Program-made: the position numbers and the translations under genes
The notes under the pieces: model-generated
The model's input: the letters and a program-made list of their open reading frames with translations, nothing else
Databases searched by the model: none
Told to the model about the DNA's origin: nothing
DNA from: Cytauxzoon felis
Lineage: Eukaryota; Apicomplexa; Aconoidasida; Piroplasmida; Theileriidae
Reading direction: 5' to 3'
NCBI GenBank assembly: GCA_020283715.1
Contig: JAIQCW010000217.1
Coordinates: 1 to 13,044 of the forward strand
DNA length: 13,044 nt
Shown: piece after piece, positions 1 through 8,043 of the stretch
Position numbering within the stretch: the first letter of the stretch is position 1
Layout of the letters: each line of letters starts with the position of its first letter

Positions 1-98
1 GAGATATTTAATTGGAAGAGCCTCCACGGCTAGTGGGACATAGTTGGATTGTAACCTCAGGTGGATAGCTCTCTACAGGAGGAAGAGTGGATGTACCT
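1..98. repeat. Dispersed repeat island R0, right half, cut by the window edge
   Basis: Only the G-rich right arm is visible. It carries a degenerate form of the internal 'AGAGATAGGTAATTGGAAGAG' type module at 1-20, the CCACGGC-AGTGG module at 24-37 and the terminal TGTAACCTCAGGTGGA at 50-65, followed by a looser tail to about 98. These modules recur in the other islands. The DNA that follows (99-272) is AT-rich, strongly G-over-C on this strand, and holds no gene that I can support; it is presumably the 5' flank of the L1 gene. Confidence 0.8.
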
Positions 99-272
99 TT
101 GATGTGGTAGATATGTGCGAGTGTCTTGAGTAATTATATGGGATCAAGTATAATATTTTTTGAAAAAAATTAATTAAATTATTTATAATTTTAATTTAAA
201 TATTTCCTTGTGATTTTATGAATTTAAATTTGATGATTTAAGTGTAATTAGTTGGACCGCCATGATGGGTGG

Positions 273-1757
273 ATGATGTTAATGAATCCTATCGTATTAT
301 GGTTGTTGTTGGTTTATAATATTAAATGTTACATATCTCTAGATAATAGATTATTTGATTGTCTGTTTAAATACAAATTATATGCGGCAGGTAATCGTAT
401 AGCCAGAAGGAAGAAGGATGCAGAATCTACTGGTAATCGTTTAGAATCGGAAGATAATTTAGAGAGTTTTCTTGCAATTTCTAAAGTATTAAACGTATCT
501 AATAAAGTTATTGAAGATTATACAGCTCATTTTTCATCTCCTGAATACAAGGCGAAGAAAGCTACTGCTGAAAGTGCTAACGACACATTAAAAAAAAGGT
601 TAAAAAGAATTACCTAAAAGGCTAAAGAAACATCAATCTATTTTACCTGAAAAAAACGTCGAATATCCATTAGATGACGCTATTAATAGAATTAAATTGA
701 TAAGCGGCTGTAATTTCGTTGAAGGTATCGATGTAGCCATTAGAATACCTCTAACTACCAAAAAGACAAAATCAACCGCAGGACAATACGCTAAACTCGT
801 CACTATCCCACATCCATCACTCAAATCCAAACGCTGCAAAGTAGGTGTATTCGCTGGTGAAGATACAATCGAACATATCAAATCACTAGGTATGTCCAAT
901 TAATTCGATTATGAAAATCATAAGTCACTATACATTGAAGATAACAACCTTATCTTCCACTCCACCTGAGGTTACATTCCTCCTCTCCTTCCACTAGGCG
1001 TGGAGCCTCTTCTATTTACTTCCCCCTTCGCTTCCCTGAGATCAGCTGCGGGTATCCACTTGAGGTCCTGTACTATTCCTCATTCCACTTCCATCACTAC
1101 CTCCACTTCCGCCACGATCTCCGGGAGTGGCTATACTCTTTAGAGATAGGTAATTGGAAGAGCTTCACGGCGAGTGGAAGGAGAGGGGGAATGTAACCTC
1201 AGGTGGAGACGAGTGGATAAGTAGGTGTAGTAGAATATAATTTGTACATCTAATTTTAAACTATTTCATGATTATAATTACTTATAGATATACCGAAATT
1301 GGCTTTTGCTGGTGGTATAGAATTGATTGAGAGTATAAAGAAGCAGGGTGAATTGCCTGACGTTAATATAATATTATCGGATGTTAAAACATTTCATAAG
1401 CTTTCATTGATTGGTAAATTATTGGGTAAACGTGGTTTAATGCCATCTGTATCTATTGGTACATGTCTTGAGACTAAGACTGATATATTGGATATATTGG
1501 ATAATATTGTTAATAGGAATACATTTGTATTGAAATCTGATAATGAAGGTGATTTGAAATGTAATTTTGCTGATGTTTCTATGCCTCCTGATCAAATTCG
1601 TACAAATTTATTAGAGTTAATAAAAATTGTTAGAGATAATAAACCACCATATGCATCACAGAAATTTATTTCTAAAGTATTCATTTCATCTTCTATGGGT
1701 CCATCTTTCAAATTAAATTTAAAGGAGATAGGATCTATCAAGGCTCATAGACGATAA
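273..1757 (+). CDS. rpl1: Bacterial-type ribosomal protein L1, probably apicoplast-targeted; three exons
   Basis: Spliced as 273-598, 621-889 and 1288-1757, which gives 354 residues. L1 binds 23S-type rRNA at the L1 stalk and takes part in release of the E-site tRNA. The bacterial-type L1 fold starts near residue 120 (YPLDDAINRIKLISGCNF). It continues through VGVFAGEDT, the GGIELIESI segment, the LLGKRGLMPS RNA-binding signature near residue 243 and a C-terminal SSSMGPSFKLNL. Both introns are placed by GT-AG sites that restore a continuous L1 alignment (SLDIPKLAFAGG across intron 2). The N-terminus has a hydrophobic stretch (MNPIVLWLLLVYNIKCYI) and then a long basic/polar extension, as in a bipartite apicoplast signal. 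I chose the ATG at 273 because it places that stretch at the terminus; 276 or 282 are possible. A mitochondrial L1 is the alternative. The next gene starts 79 bp downstream. Confidence 0.87.
599..620 (+). other. 22-bp GT-AG intron in the L1 gene
   Basis: Frame 273-598 hits a stop at 615 and the L1 homology continues in another frame. Removing 599-620 (GTTAAA...AAAAG) joins AG to G and keeps L1-compatible sequence open (KKRLKKHQSILPEKN). Very short introns of this size are known in Babesia microti and related piroplasms. The alternative is a frameshift or sequencing error in the adjacent A-run. Confidence 0.75.
890..1287 (+). other. 398-bp intron in the L1 gene carrying repeat island R1
   Basis: The donor is GTATGT at 890 and the acceptor is ACTTATAG ending at 1287. 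Joining G (889) to AT (1288) makes an Asp codon and a gap-free L1 alignment. About 58 bp of non-repeat intron precede the island and about 67 bp of AT-rich sequence follow it. The repeat therefore looks inserted into a pre-existing short intron rather than supplying the splice sites. Confidence 0.88.
948..1220. repeat. Dispersed repeat island R1, simple copy with long inverted arms
   Basis: The core runs 961-1207 and ends in a perfect 16-bp inverted pair, TCCACCTGAGGTTACA (961-976) and TGTAACCTCAGGTGGA (1192-1207). The arms stay complementary for roughly 55-60 bp inward with few mismatches, and outward through a CTTATC/GATAAG pair (about 948 and 1218). The interior holds the CTTCCCTGAGATCAGCTGCGGG module and the CCACGATCTCCGGGAGTGGC module. 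In orientation the interior is the reverse complement of most of R2. Confidence 0.9.
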
Positions 1758-1836
1758 ATTAAATATTTTATAATATTTAAAGTGTTATTATTATATTAGA
1801 GATTGAATTTTTATATATATACTTTATATTATCAAA

Positions 1837-3687
1837 ATGGCAGATGAAGTAGAGAGCGCGCCATTATCGCAACATGTAGGCATAGATAGAATAGCTATAG
1901 ATTATTCATCTACAATTGTACCATGGCTACTTAATGGACGTTATCATAAAAGGAATAAAAGATTTTTCCATAGAGATACACCATTAGATGTAACAAATGT
2001 TATGCCTGTCTCTTATTATAGTAATTTCAATAATCAATACAATGGTGTATGTAATCATTTAGCACATGCTGCAACTAATCGTAATAAATTCCCCAACGTA
2101 TCATTAAAGGTTTGTCTATATTCCAATCTCATCATAACAATATAGTGGTTCCCAAATGGGAAAACATTACTCGCCGGTACTCAAGGTGGAAAATTCATCA
2201 TGTGGAGCGGTACCACATTCCATTTCGATGATATCAAACGCTTCCCAGTAAGTTGTCCATAACAACAACAAAAAACATACAAATGAAACAACTACTCCAC
2301 CTGAGATCCAATCCAACTTCCATTCCACTTGGCGTGGCGCCTCTTCCTTTTACTTCCCCCTCAAGTTCCCGTAGATCACTTTCGGGTATTCCACTTCCAC
2401 CTGAGGTTACAACTACTGTTCCACTCGCCGTGAAGCTCTTCCAATTACCTATCTCTAAAGAGTATAGCCACTCCCGGAGATCGTGGCGGAAGTGGAGGTA
2501 GTGATGGAAGTGGAATGAGGAATAGTACTGGACCTCGAGTGGAACCCGTAGCTGATCTACGGGAAGCGAAGGGACAACTAAATAGAAGAGCTGACGGCAG
2601 GACGACCTCAGTTGGAACGGCGAGTGGGAAGACTTCAGGTGGATAGTAGAGATTTTACATCAGTTATATAAATCTTGATTACAAGAATGTTCTCATTCAT
2701 TATTATACATAGGTTGGAACGGGTAGTGTTACATCGATACAGTGGTCTCCTTATGGTGATTATTTGATAGCTGGTGATGAGTATGGTAAAATAGCTTTAT
2801 TATCACCGGCTTTAAGTTTATTGAATACGACTTTATATGAGGGTTTATCAAATCCTATATTGGATTTATCAATTTCGCCTAATGGTACTAAAGTATGTGC
2901 ATGTGCTGATACGTATTCACCTCACATTTGGGATATTCAACAATGTACATTAGATGGTCAATTGTCTGGTGAGCATATAGGATCTACATCGGTATCATGT
3001 TTACAATGGCATCCTTATAAGTCATTAATTGTTACTGGAAGTCGAATAAATGTGGTATCATTATGGGATCCATCATCACGTGCTCAGATTTCATCAATTT
3101 ATGCACATAAAGCGCCAATTTATAAAATAGCTTGGAATCCTACAGGTAATACATTTATAACTGCAGGATTAGATGGTTTGGTTAAGTTATGGGATTTACG
3201 TATGATGAAAGAATTATTGACATATAGAATAACAACTGACGCTGATGCTGCCGCTCCTATAATGATTGGTCCAAATGCTATAAAAAACAATCGTATAATA
3301 ACAATACCAACGAGTATAGTATGGAATCCAATACAGACGAATATATTTGCGGTTGGAGATAATAAATCTCGTATTCTCCATTTTACTACTGATTTTTCTG
3401 AGCCTGTTTTTGAAGTTGATTTATTACAGGTGGAGGATCGTCATACAACTACATTATCTATGGATTGGCATCCATTTGGCCATCTACTCGCGACATGTTC
3501 TGATGATAAATATGTTCGTTTCTGGAGTCGATCAATGCCTGGTAGTGGTAATCAAAGGAGTGTAGTTGCAAAGGATATATATGAAGGTACAGAATCAATT
3601 AAATATTTTCCGATGACCCGCTTCAAGTATAGTAATAGGGTAGACATTACAGACTTACCTTGTATGAAGGCACACAATGATAATTAA
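1837..3687 (+). CDS. PFS2: Pfs2/WDR33-type WD40 subunit of the mRNA cleavage and polyadenylation factor; three exons
   Basis: Spliced as 1837-2109, 2146-2247 and 2713-3687 (all phase 0), giving 449 residues, close to yeast Pfs2. In eukaryotes this nuclear scaffold of CPSF/CPF helps to recognise the AAUAAA signal. The diagnostic N-terminus is present: [15 protein letters not shown], then the basic [12 protein letters not shown], then [13 protein letters not shown], all matching the family region ahead of the propeller. WD-type repeats follow: [10 protein letters not shown] near residue 110, HIWDIQ (198), VSLWDPS (242), VKLWDLR (284) and VRFWSRS (395). The [20 protein letters not shown] segment is typical of the family. 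No long C-terminal collagen-like or proline-rich tail is present, unlike vertebrate WDR33. Only 33 bp separate its stop from the VPS16 start. Confidence 0.85.
2110..2145 (+). other. 36-bp GT-AG intron in the Pfs2 gene
   Basis: The donor is GTTTGT and the acceptor is AATATAG. Excision joins VSLK to [17 protein letters not shown], which restores the first WD40 blade. Retention leads straight into a TAG stop at the intron end. Confidence 0.85.
2248..2712 (+). other. 465-bp intron in the Pfs2 gene carrying repeat island R2
   Basis: The donor is GTAAGT at 2248 and the acceptor is TATACATAG ending at 2712. Excision joins FDDIKRFP to [15 protein letters not shown] in phase 0, consistent with blade 2 of the Pfs2 propeller. 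Non-repeat intron sequence lies on both sides (about 48 and 69 bp). Confidence 0.88.
2296..2643. repeat. Dispersed repeat island R2, compound copy inside the Pfs2 intron
   Basis: It begins TCCACCTGAG at 2296 and ends TTCAGGTGGA at 2643. A second left terminus (TCCACCTGAGGTTACA, 2396) is nested inside, followed by CCACTCGCCGTG, the AATTACCTATCTCTAAAGAG module and CACTCCCGGAGATCGTGGCG. The right half holds GTAGCTGATCTACGGGAAGCG and AATAGAAGAGCTGACGGCAG. The arms are less symmetric than in R1 or R6, so this is probably two copies or halves combined. Confidence 0.85.
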
Positions 3688-3720
3688 GTTAATAATAATG
3701 TAGATTTATTATTATATATA

Positions 3721-6700
3721 ATGTTTAATGTATATAAATTTGGTGATTTAAAATTATTTAAAAAATCATGGCCAATTAATAAATGGTATTGTAGGAGTGA
3801 TGATTTGAAATCTGTAGCTCCATTAGGATCATTAATAGCAGTAGTATCGGATGAATATAATAAGGATATTGATAATGTAAAGGCTACATTGAAAATATAT
3901 AATGGTTATTGTAATTTGATAACATCAATTAAGTGGTATGTAACTGTAGATCATATGTTAGCTTTACAATGGACGGATGATATACATTTGATTGCTGTAT
4001 TTACAAATGGTTGTATACGTGTATATTCTGCTTATGGTGAGCGTATAAGGTCATTTTATCTTAATACATTTGGTCCAGGTACAAAGAATAGATTAGATCC
4101 ATCATTAGTTATATTAAGATGTTGGTCACATGGATTAATTTATATAAATTTAGTTACATTATCATTATATATACAAAAAGGATTTATAGAATCATATGAT
4201 TTTGTATTGGAACTATTGGATTTCTCATCTACTGTATCTGATTTGGGGATTTTACCATTTAAAGAATGGAATGATAATATAGTACTCTTTGCTACATGTA
4301 ATGGCCTTTATTATATTAAAATGAACATACTATTACAATGTAAAGATGAAAAAACATTCGAATCAAAACTTACCATCATTAGCCCATGCCATTTTAATAA
4401 AATAACAACACATGACTATTATAACACACTCACCTGTAAACATGATACAAAGCCATCCATTAATAACACACAACTAATCAAATCAACACCACATGAAGTA
4501 CAATCACTATCCTCTTCAACTAGACGTTACACCGTAGGTCTTGCAGACAGCTCTCCACCTGAGGTCCGTCCTGCCGTCAGCTCTTCTAATTACCTATCTC
4601 TAAAGAGTAGAGCCACTCCCAGAGATCGTGGCGAAATATCCGAGACGATCTATGGGAGTCGAGGTGAGGTAAATAAGAAGGCCACCACGGCGAGTGGAAA
4701 GGAGAGTAGTACTGGACCTCAAGTGGAACCCGCAGCTGATCTCAGGGAAGCGGAGGGGGAGATAAATAGAGAAGCTGTCTGCAAGACGACCTCAGATGGA
4801 ACAACTAGTGGAAAGGATGATGTTGACGGCAAGAATGTAACCTCAAGTGGAATGGGGCAATATAGTGATAAAAAACCTCATAATATTGATAATAATCCCC
4901 ATAATGTAGATTTACCCCATAATTCTCCACTTGAGGTTACCTCCACCGTAGGTCCAACATCCGTTCCACCTGAGGTCCAATCCAACTCTTCTTCCACTCG
5001 GCGTGGAACCCCTCCACCTGATGTTACAGCTACCGTTCCACTCGCCGTGGAGGCCTCTTCCAATTACCTCCCCGTAAACGGTAAAGCCACTCCCGGAGAT
5101 CGTGGCGGTGAGAAGGGTAGTGATGGATCATCCATCATGGGAATGATGGAAGATGGTGCTAAGGATGTATTGGATGTAACCTCAGATGGAATGAAGTTTA
5201 GTACTGGACCTCGAGTGGAGACCTCAAGTGGAATACCCGCAGCTGATCTCAGGGAAGCGAAGGGGGAAGTAAATAGAGAAGGCACCACGCCTAGTGGAAA
5301 GACCTTAGGTGGAGACGTCAGGAATGTAACTTCAGGTGGAGAATCATCCTTCGGTACTCTTTCTAATAATGATATTATAATGTGTTTATATGACAATGTA
5401 CGTTCATATATATGTTTATCTAATGATTCGATGTTATCATCGATTTGTTATGATGGTGAATTTAGTATATTATGGGAATTGGATTACATTGGTAATGAAT
5501 ATTATATTATTGGTAATGGTATAATTTGTGTTGTAAAGGATGATGGTATAGTTATATTGGATGGTATTAATGAGTATAAATTTGATATAATACCATTATT
5601 GATATATAATGAGATTGGTAATGGTATAAGATTATATACTATTGATTCTATAATATATATTAATATTATACATTATCAATTACAGAAGGAGGTAGAGAAG
5701 TTAGAGAAGAAGTTAATGATTGTAACCTCAGGTAAAGAACCCGGAGCTGATCTACGGGAAGCGGAGAGCTCTCCACCCGAAGTTACAGCCTTATCTTCCA
5801 CTAGGCGTGGAGCCTCTTCCAACTACATATCCCTGAAGGGTAGAGCCACTCCCGGAGATCGTGGTGAAGATAGTGATGGATCATCCATCATGGGAATGAT
5901 GGAAGATGGTTCTAAGGATGTGTTGGATGTAACCTCGAGTGGAAGTGATCTACTCGGAAGAACAGGAATTCTACCCGGAGGAACAAGGAGTGTCAACCCG
6001 GAAGAACGTGTTAAAGATAAGGATTGGACCTCGAGTGGAATACCCGTAGCTGATCTCAGGGAAGCGGAGGGACAACTAAATAGAAGAGCTGACGGCAGGA
6101 CGAAAAGAGATGGATTGGACCTCAGATGGAATGGTGAGTGGGAAGAGGAGGTAGAGAAGAAGATTAATAATAATAATTTAAATATGATAATATATAATAG
6201 GATATTAATATCGATAGAGGATATGGTAAGAACGGATATAAATCAATTGTTATCATATGGTATAATACGTATAATAAAATTATTATTAAGTAGAGATAGA
6301 TATAAATTATGTATAATAATATGTAATTTAATAAATATAAATATAAATTTTATATTAAAATATTGGTTAATAAAATATATAAAATATAATAAACATTTAA
6401 TAGATATAGAATTATATAATAATATAAAATATAAATTATATAAATATATAAATATAATACCATATTATATAATATCATTTATAATTTATAATTTAAATAG
6501 ATATAAATTATCTTATATGTTTTTAATTAATGATGAAAAATGTAATATTATACAATGTAAATTATTATATCATTGGAATAAATTAATAGATTCTATTAAT
6601 ATATCTATTAATACTGGTAATCCATATTTATTATATTATATAATTTTAAAATCTATTAATGATAACAATCATAATGAGATCATCAATTTATATAACAATG

Positions 6701-7977
6701 ACAATTATAAATTATTAATTAAATTATTTATACATTTAAATCACATCAATAAAAATTTCAAAATATTACAAATATTATATGAATATAATAATGATCTCTT
6801 CAATGCAGGATTAAATACCTTCTATCAATTCCATAATTTTAAAACAATGAAATCTAACAATCGTAATTCGAATGTAACACCTATTCCACTCGGCTTTCCA
6901 TCCGAGGTTACAACCAGTGTTCCACTCGCCTCCACTCAAGGTCCTGCCGTCAGCTCTTTTAATTACCTATCTCTAAAGAGAAGAGCCACTCCCGGAGATC
7001 GTGGCGATTTATACCCGGAGGAACAGGAAATGTCTACTCGGAAGAACGTAGATAATCAACCCCTAAGAACAGGAATTCTACCCGGAGGAACAGGAAATGT
7101 CTACCCGGAAGAACAAAGTTCAATTGTAGTAGATGTAACCTCGAGTGGAAATGGTCTACTCGGAAGAACAGGAATTCTACCCGGAGGAACAAGGAGTGTC
7201 AACCCGGAAGAACGTGTTAAAGATAAGGATTGGACCTCGAGTGGAAGTGGAAAACCCGCAGCTGATCTCAGGGAAGCGGAGGGACAACTAAATAGAGAAG
7301 CTGTCTGCAAGACGACCTCAGGTGGAAAGCTGATGTCAAGACGAAGTTATATGGATTGGACCTCGAGTGGAAAGCCCGAGAGCGATCTACGGGAGTTTGA
7401 GGGTGAGATAAATAGAAGAGGCATCACGCCTAGTGGAACGCCTAGTGGAAGAGTTGAGGGTATAGATTGGACATCGAGTGGAGATGTATTATCAAGTTTG
7501 AGATTATCAACATATAATAGATCATGGTTGATGTATGCGAATGGATTTTTTGGTACATTATCTAATAAGAGTAAGAATATGAATGATAACTTTTGGTATG
7601 AATGTATTAATGATCAAATTAAATTAATTGAATTACAAAATAAATATAATATTAATAATACAAATTTAAGTATAATTGATACAATACATCAACTTTATAA
7701 AAATGGTTTAATTAAAGAAGCACAAGATATCATATCTATATTTAAAATCAATCCAAATCAATTATATGGTTGTAAAATATCAGCATTTTATGAATCTAGA
7801 AATATAAATGAACTTGTTAATATAGCAATCAATGAACATAATAATATAGATATTATTATCGAATCATTAATAACATTAGGTGCTACACATGCTATCGATA
7901 CCGTCATCAATACACTCGATCACAATAAAAAAAATCAATGGATCAATAAATTAAAAAAATCAAATAATAATAGATGA
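3721..7977 (+). CDS. VPS16: VPS16, HOPS/CORVET tethering subunit, with three in-frame repeat-encoded insertions
   Basis: One open frame of 1418 codons. VPS16 is a core subunit of the HOPS and CORVET complexes that tether endosomes, lysosomes or vacuoles; in Apicomplexa these complexes also serve secretory-organelle biogenesis. The N-terminal propeller is visible in residues 1-210: SVAPLGSLIAVVSDE, TLKIYNGYCNLI, WTDDIHLIAVFTNGCIRVYS. It resumes at about 545-665. An alpha-solenoid follows, ending with the VPS16 C-terminal region at about 1275-1418 (IDTIHQLYKNGLIKEAQDI). Residues of about 256-540, 667-803 and 1053-1254 are encoded by dispersed repeats. They are Gly/Ser/Thr/Arg/Asp/Glu-rich and probably disordered. 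Subtracting them leaves about 795 residues, near the usual 800-840. The insertions fall in the propeller, at the propeller/solenoid junction and within the solenoid. Splicing them out cannot be excluded, but no convincing frame-preserving splice pair was found. Confidence 0.82.
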   Translation: MFNVYKFGDLKLFKKSWPINKWYCRSDDLKSVAPLGSLIAVVSDEYNKDIDNVKATLKIYNGYCNLITSIKWYVTVDHMLALQWTDDIHLIAVFTNGCIRVYSAYGERIRSFYLNTFGPGTKNRLDPSLVILRCWSHGLIYINLVTLSLYIQKGFIESYDFVLELLDFSSTVSDLGILPFKEWNDNIVLFATCNGLYYIKMNILLQCKDEKTFESKLTIISPCHFNKITTHDYYNTLTCKHDTKPSINNTQLIKSTPHEVQSLSSSTRRYTVGLADSSPPEVRPAVSSSNYLSLKSRATPRDRGEISETIYGSRGEVNKKATTASGKESSTGPQVEPAADLREAEGEINREAVCKTTSDGTTSGKDDVDGKNVTSSGMGQYSDKKPHNIDNNPHNVDLPHNSPLEVTSTVGPTSVPPEVQSNSSSTRRGTPPPDVTATVPLAVEASSNYLPVNGKATPGDRGGEKGSDGSSIMGMMEDGAKDVLDVTSDGMKFSTGPRVETSSGIPAADLREAKGEVNREGTTPSGKTLGGDVRNVTSGGESSFGTLSNNDIIMCLYDNVRSYICLSNDSMLSSICYDGEFSILWELDYIGNEYYIIGNGIICVVKDDGIVILDGINEYKFDIIPLLIYNEIGNGIRLYTIDSIIYINIIHYQLQKEVEKLEKKLMIVTSGKEPGADLREAESSPPEVTALSSTRRGASSNYISLKGRATPGDRGEDSDGSSIMGMMEDGSKDVLDVTSSGSDLLGRTGILPGGTRSVNPEERVKDKDWTSSGIPVADLREAEGQLNRRADGRTKRDGLDLRWNGEWEEEVEKKINNNNLNMIIYNRILISIEDMVRTDINQLLSYGIIRIIKLLLSRDRYKLCIIICNLINININFILKYWLIKYIKYNKHLIDIELYNNIKYKLYKYINIIPYYIISFIIYNLNRYKLSYMFLINDEKCNIIQCKLLYHWNKLIDSINISINTGNPYLLYYIILKSINDNNHNEIINLYNNDNYKLLIKLFIHLNHINKNFKILQILYEYNNDLFNAGLNTFYQFHNFKTMKSNNRNSNVTPIPLGFPSEVTTSVPLASTQGPAVSSFNYLSLKRRATPGDRGDLYPEEQEMSTRKNVDNQPLRTGILPGGTGNVYPEEQSSIVVDVTSSGNGLLGRTGILPGGTRSVNPEERVKDKDWTSSGSGKPAADLREAEGQLNREAVCKTTSGGKLMSRRSYMDWTSSGKPESDLREFEGEINRRGITPSGTPSGRVEGIDWTSSGDVLSSLRLSTYNRSWLMYANGFFGTLSNKSKNMNDNFWYECINDQIKLIELQNKYNINNTNLSIIDTIHQLYKNGLIKEAQDIISIFKINPNQLYGCKISAFYESRNINELVNIAINEHNNIDIIIESLITLGATHAIDTVINTLDHNKKNQWINKLKKSNNNR
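4487..5340. repeat. Repeat island R3 inside the VPS16 coding frame (two tandem copies)
   Basis: A degenerate lead-in (about 4487-4553) is followed by copy R3a, 4554-4851 (TCCACCTGAGG to TGTAACCTCAAGTGGA). A 74-bp AT-richer spacer with a repeated CCCCATAAT motif comes next. Copy R3b then runs 4926-5340 (TCCACTTGAGGTTAC to TGTAACTTCAGGTGGA). Translated modules include [29 protein letters not shown] and SIMGMMEDGAKDVLDVTS. The coding frame stays open for all 854 bp. The minus strand also carries long stop-free stretches (4878-5063, 5064-5396). Confidence 0.88.
5721..6130. repeat. Repeat island R4 inside the VPS16 coding frame, rearranged order
   Basis: Unlike the others it opens with the right-hand terminus TGTAACCTCAGG (5721) and a GAGCTGATCTACGGGAAGCG module. 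A left-type segment (TCCACCCGAAGTTACAG, then CCACTAGGCGTGGAGCC) only follows after that. It also holds the GATGGATCATCCATCATGGG module (5876) and a 92-bp block (5949-6040) that recurs exactly in R5. A 14-bp direct repeat, AGGAGGTAGAGAAG, lies at 5687-5700 and 6146-6159, on either side. Confidence 0.85.
6880..7482. repeat. Repeat island R5 inside the VPS16 coding frame, compound
   Basis: It starts with ATTCCACTCGGC and TCCGAGGTTACAACC and ends with ACATCGAGTGGAG. It includes AATTACCTATCTCTAAAGAG, CACTCCCGGAGATCGTGGCG and GCAGCTGATCTCAGGGAAGC. A sub-module translating as GRTGILPGGTGNVYPEEQ is iterated around 7013-7215. The block 7155-7246 is identical to 5949-6040 of R4. The frame is open throughout. 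Confidence 0.87.
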
Positions 7978-8014
7978 ATTATACTCAATTTCATTCACTT
8001 ATACTATTCACATA

Positions 8015-8020
8015 AATAAA
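8015..8020 (+). promoter_or_regulatory. Candidate polyadenylation signal for VPS16
   Basis: AATAAA lies 38 bp after the VPS16 stop, immediately before repeat island R6. The assignment rests on the motif and its position only. Confidence 0.35.
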
Positions 8021-8043
8021 CCCAACTCATATAGTTCTGATGT

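Noticed and set aside
599..620. L1 gene as a frameshifted pseudogene
   Set aside because: A canonical GT-AG pair explains the frame change exactly, and the rest of the gene is intact with conserved L1 motifs.
633..899. 88-codon minus-strand open frame opposite L1 exon 2
   Set aside because: It is the antisense shadow of the clearly homologous L1 coding sequence.
3347..3565. 72-codon plus-strand open frame within the Pfs2 exon
   Set aside because: It is an out-of-frame shadow of the WD40 coding sequence.
4554..5340. Repeat islands as self-contained introns (introners) using the AG|GT present in both termini
   Set aside because: Termini do contain CTGAG|GTTACA and CTCAG|GTGG. However, excising R3a (4564-4847, 284 bp), R3b (4936-5335, 400 bp), the pair together (772 bp) or R5 (6907-7478, 572 bp) shifts the VPS16 frame. 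In the L1, Pfs2 and FtsH genes the working splice sites lie outside the repeat.
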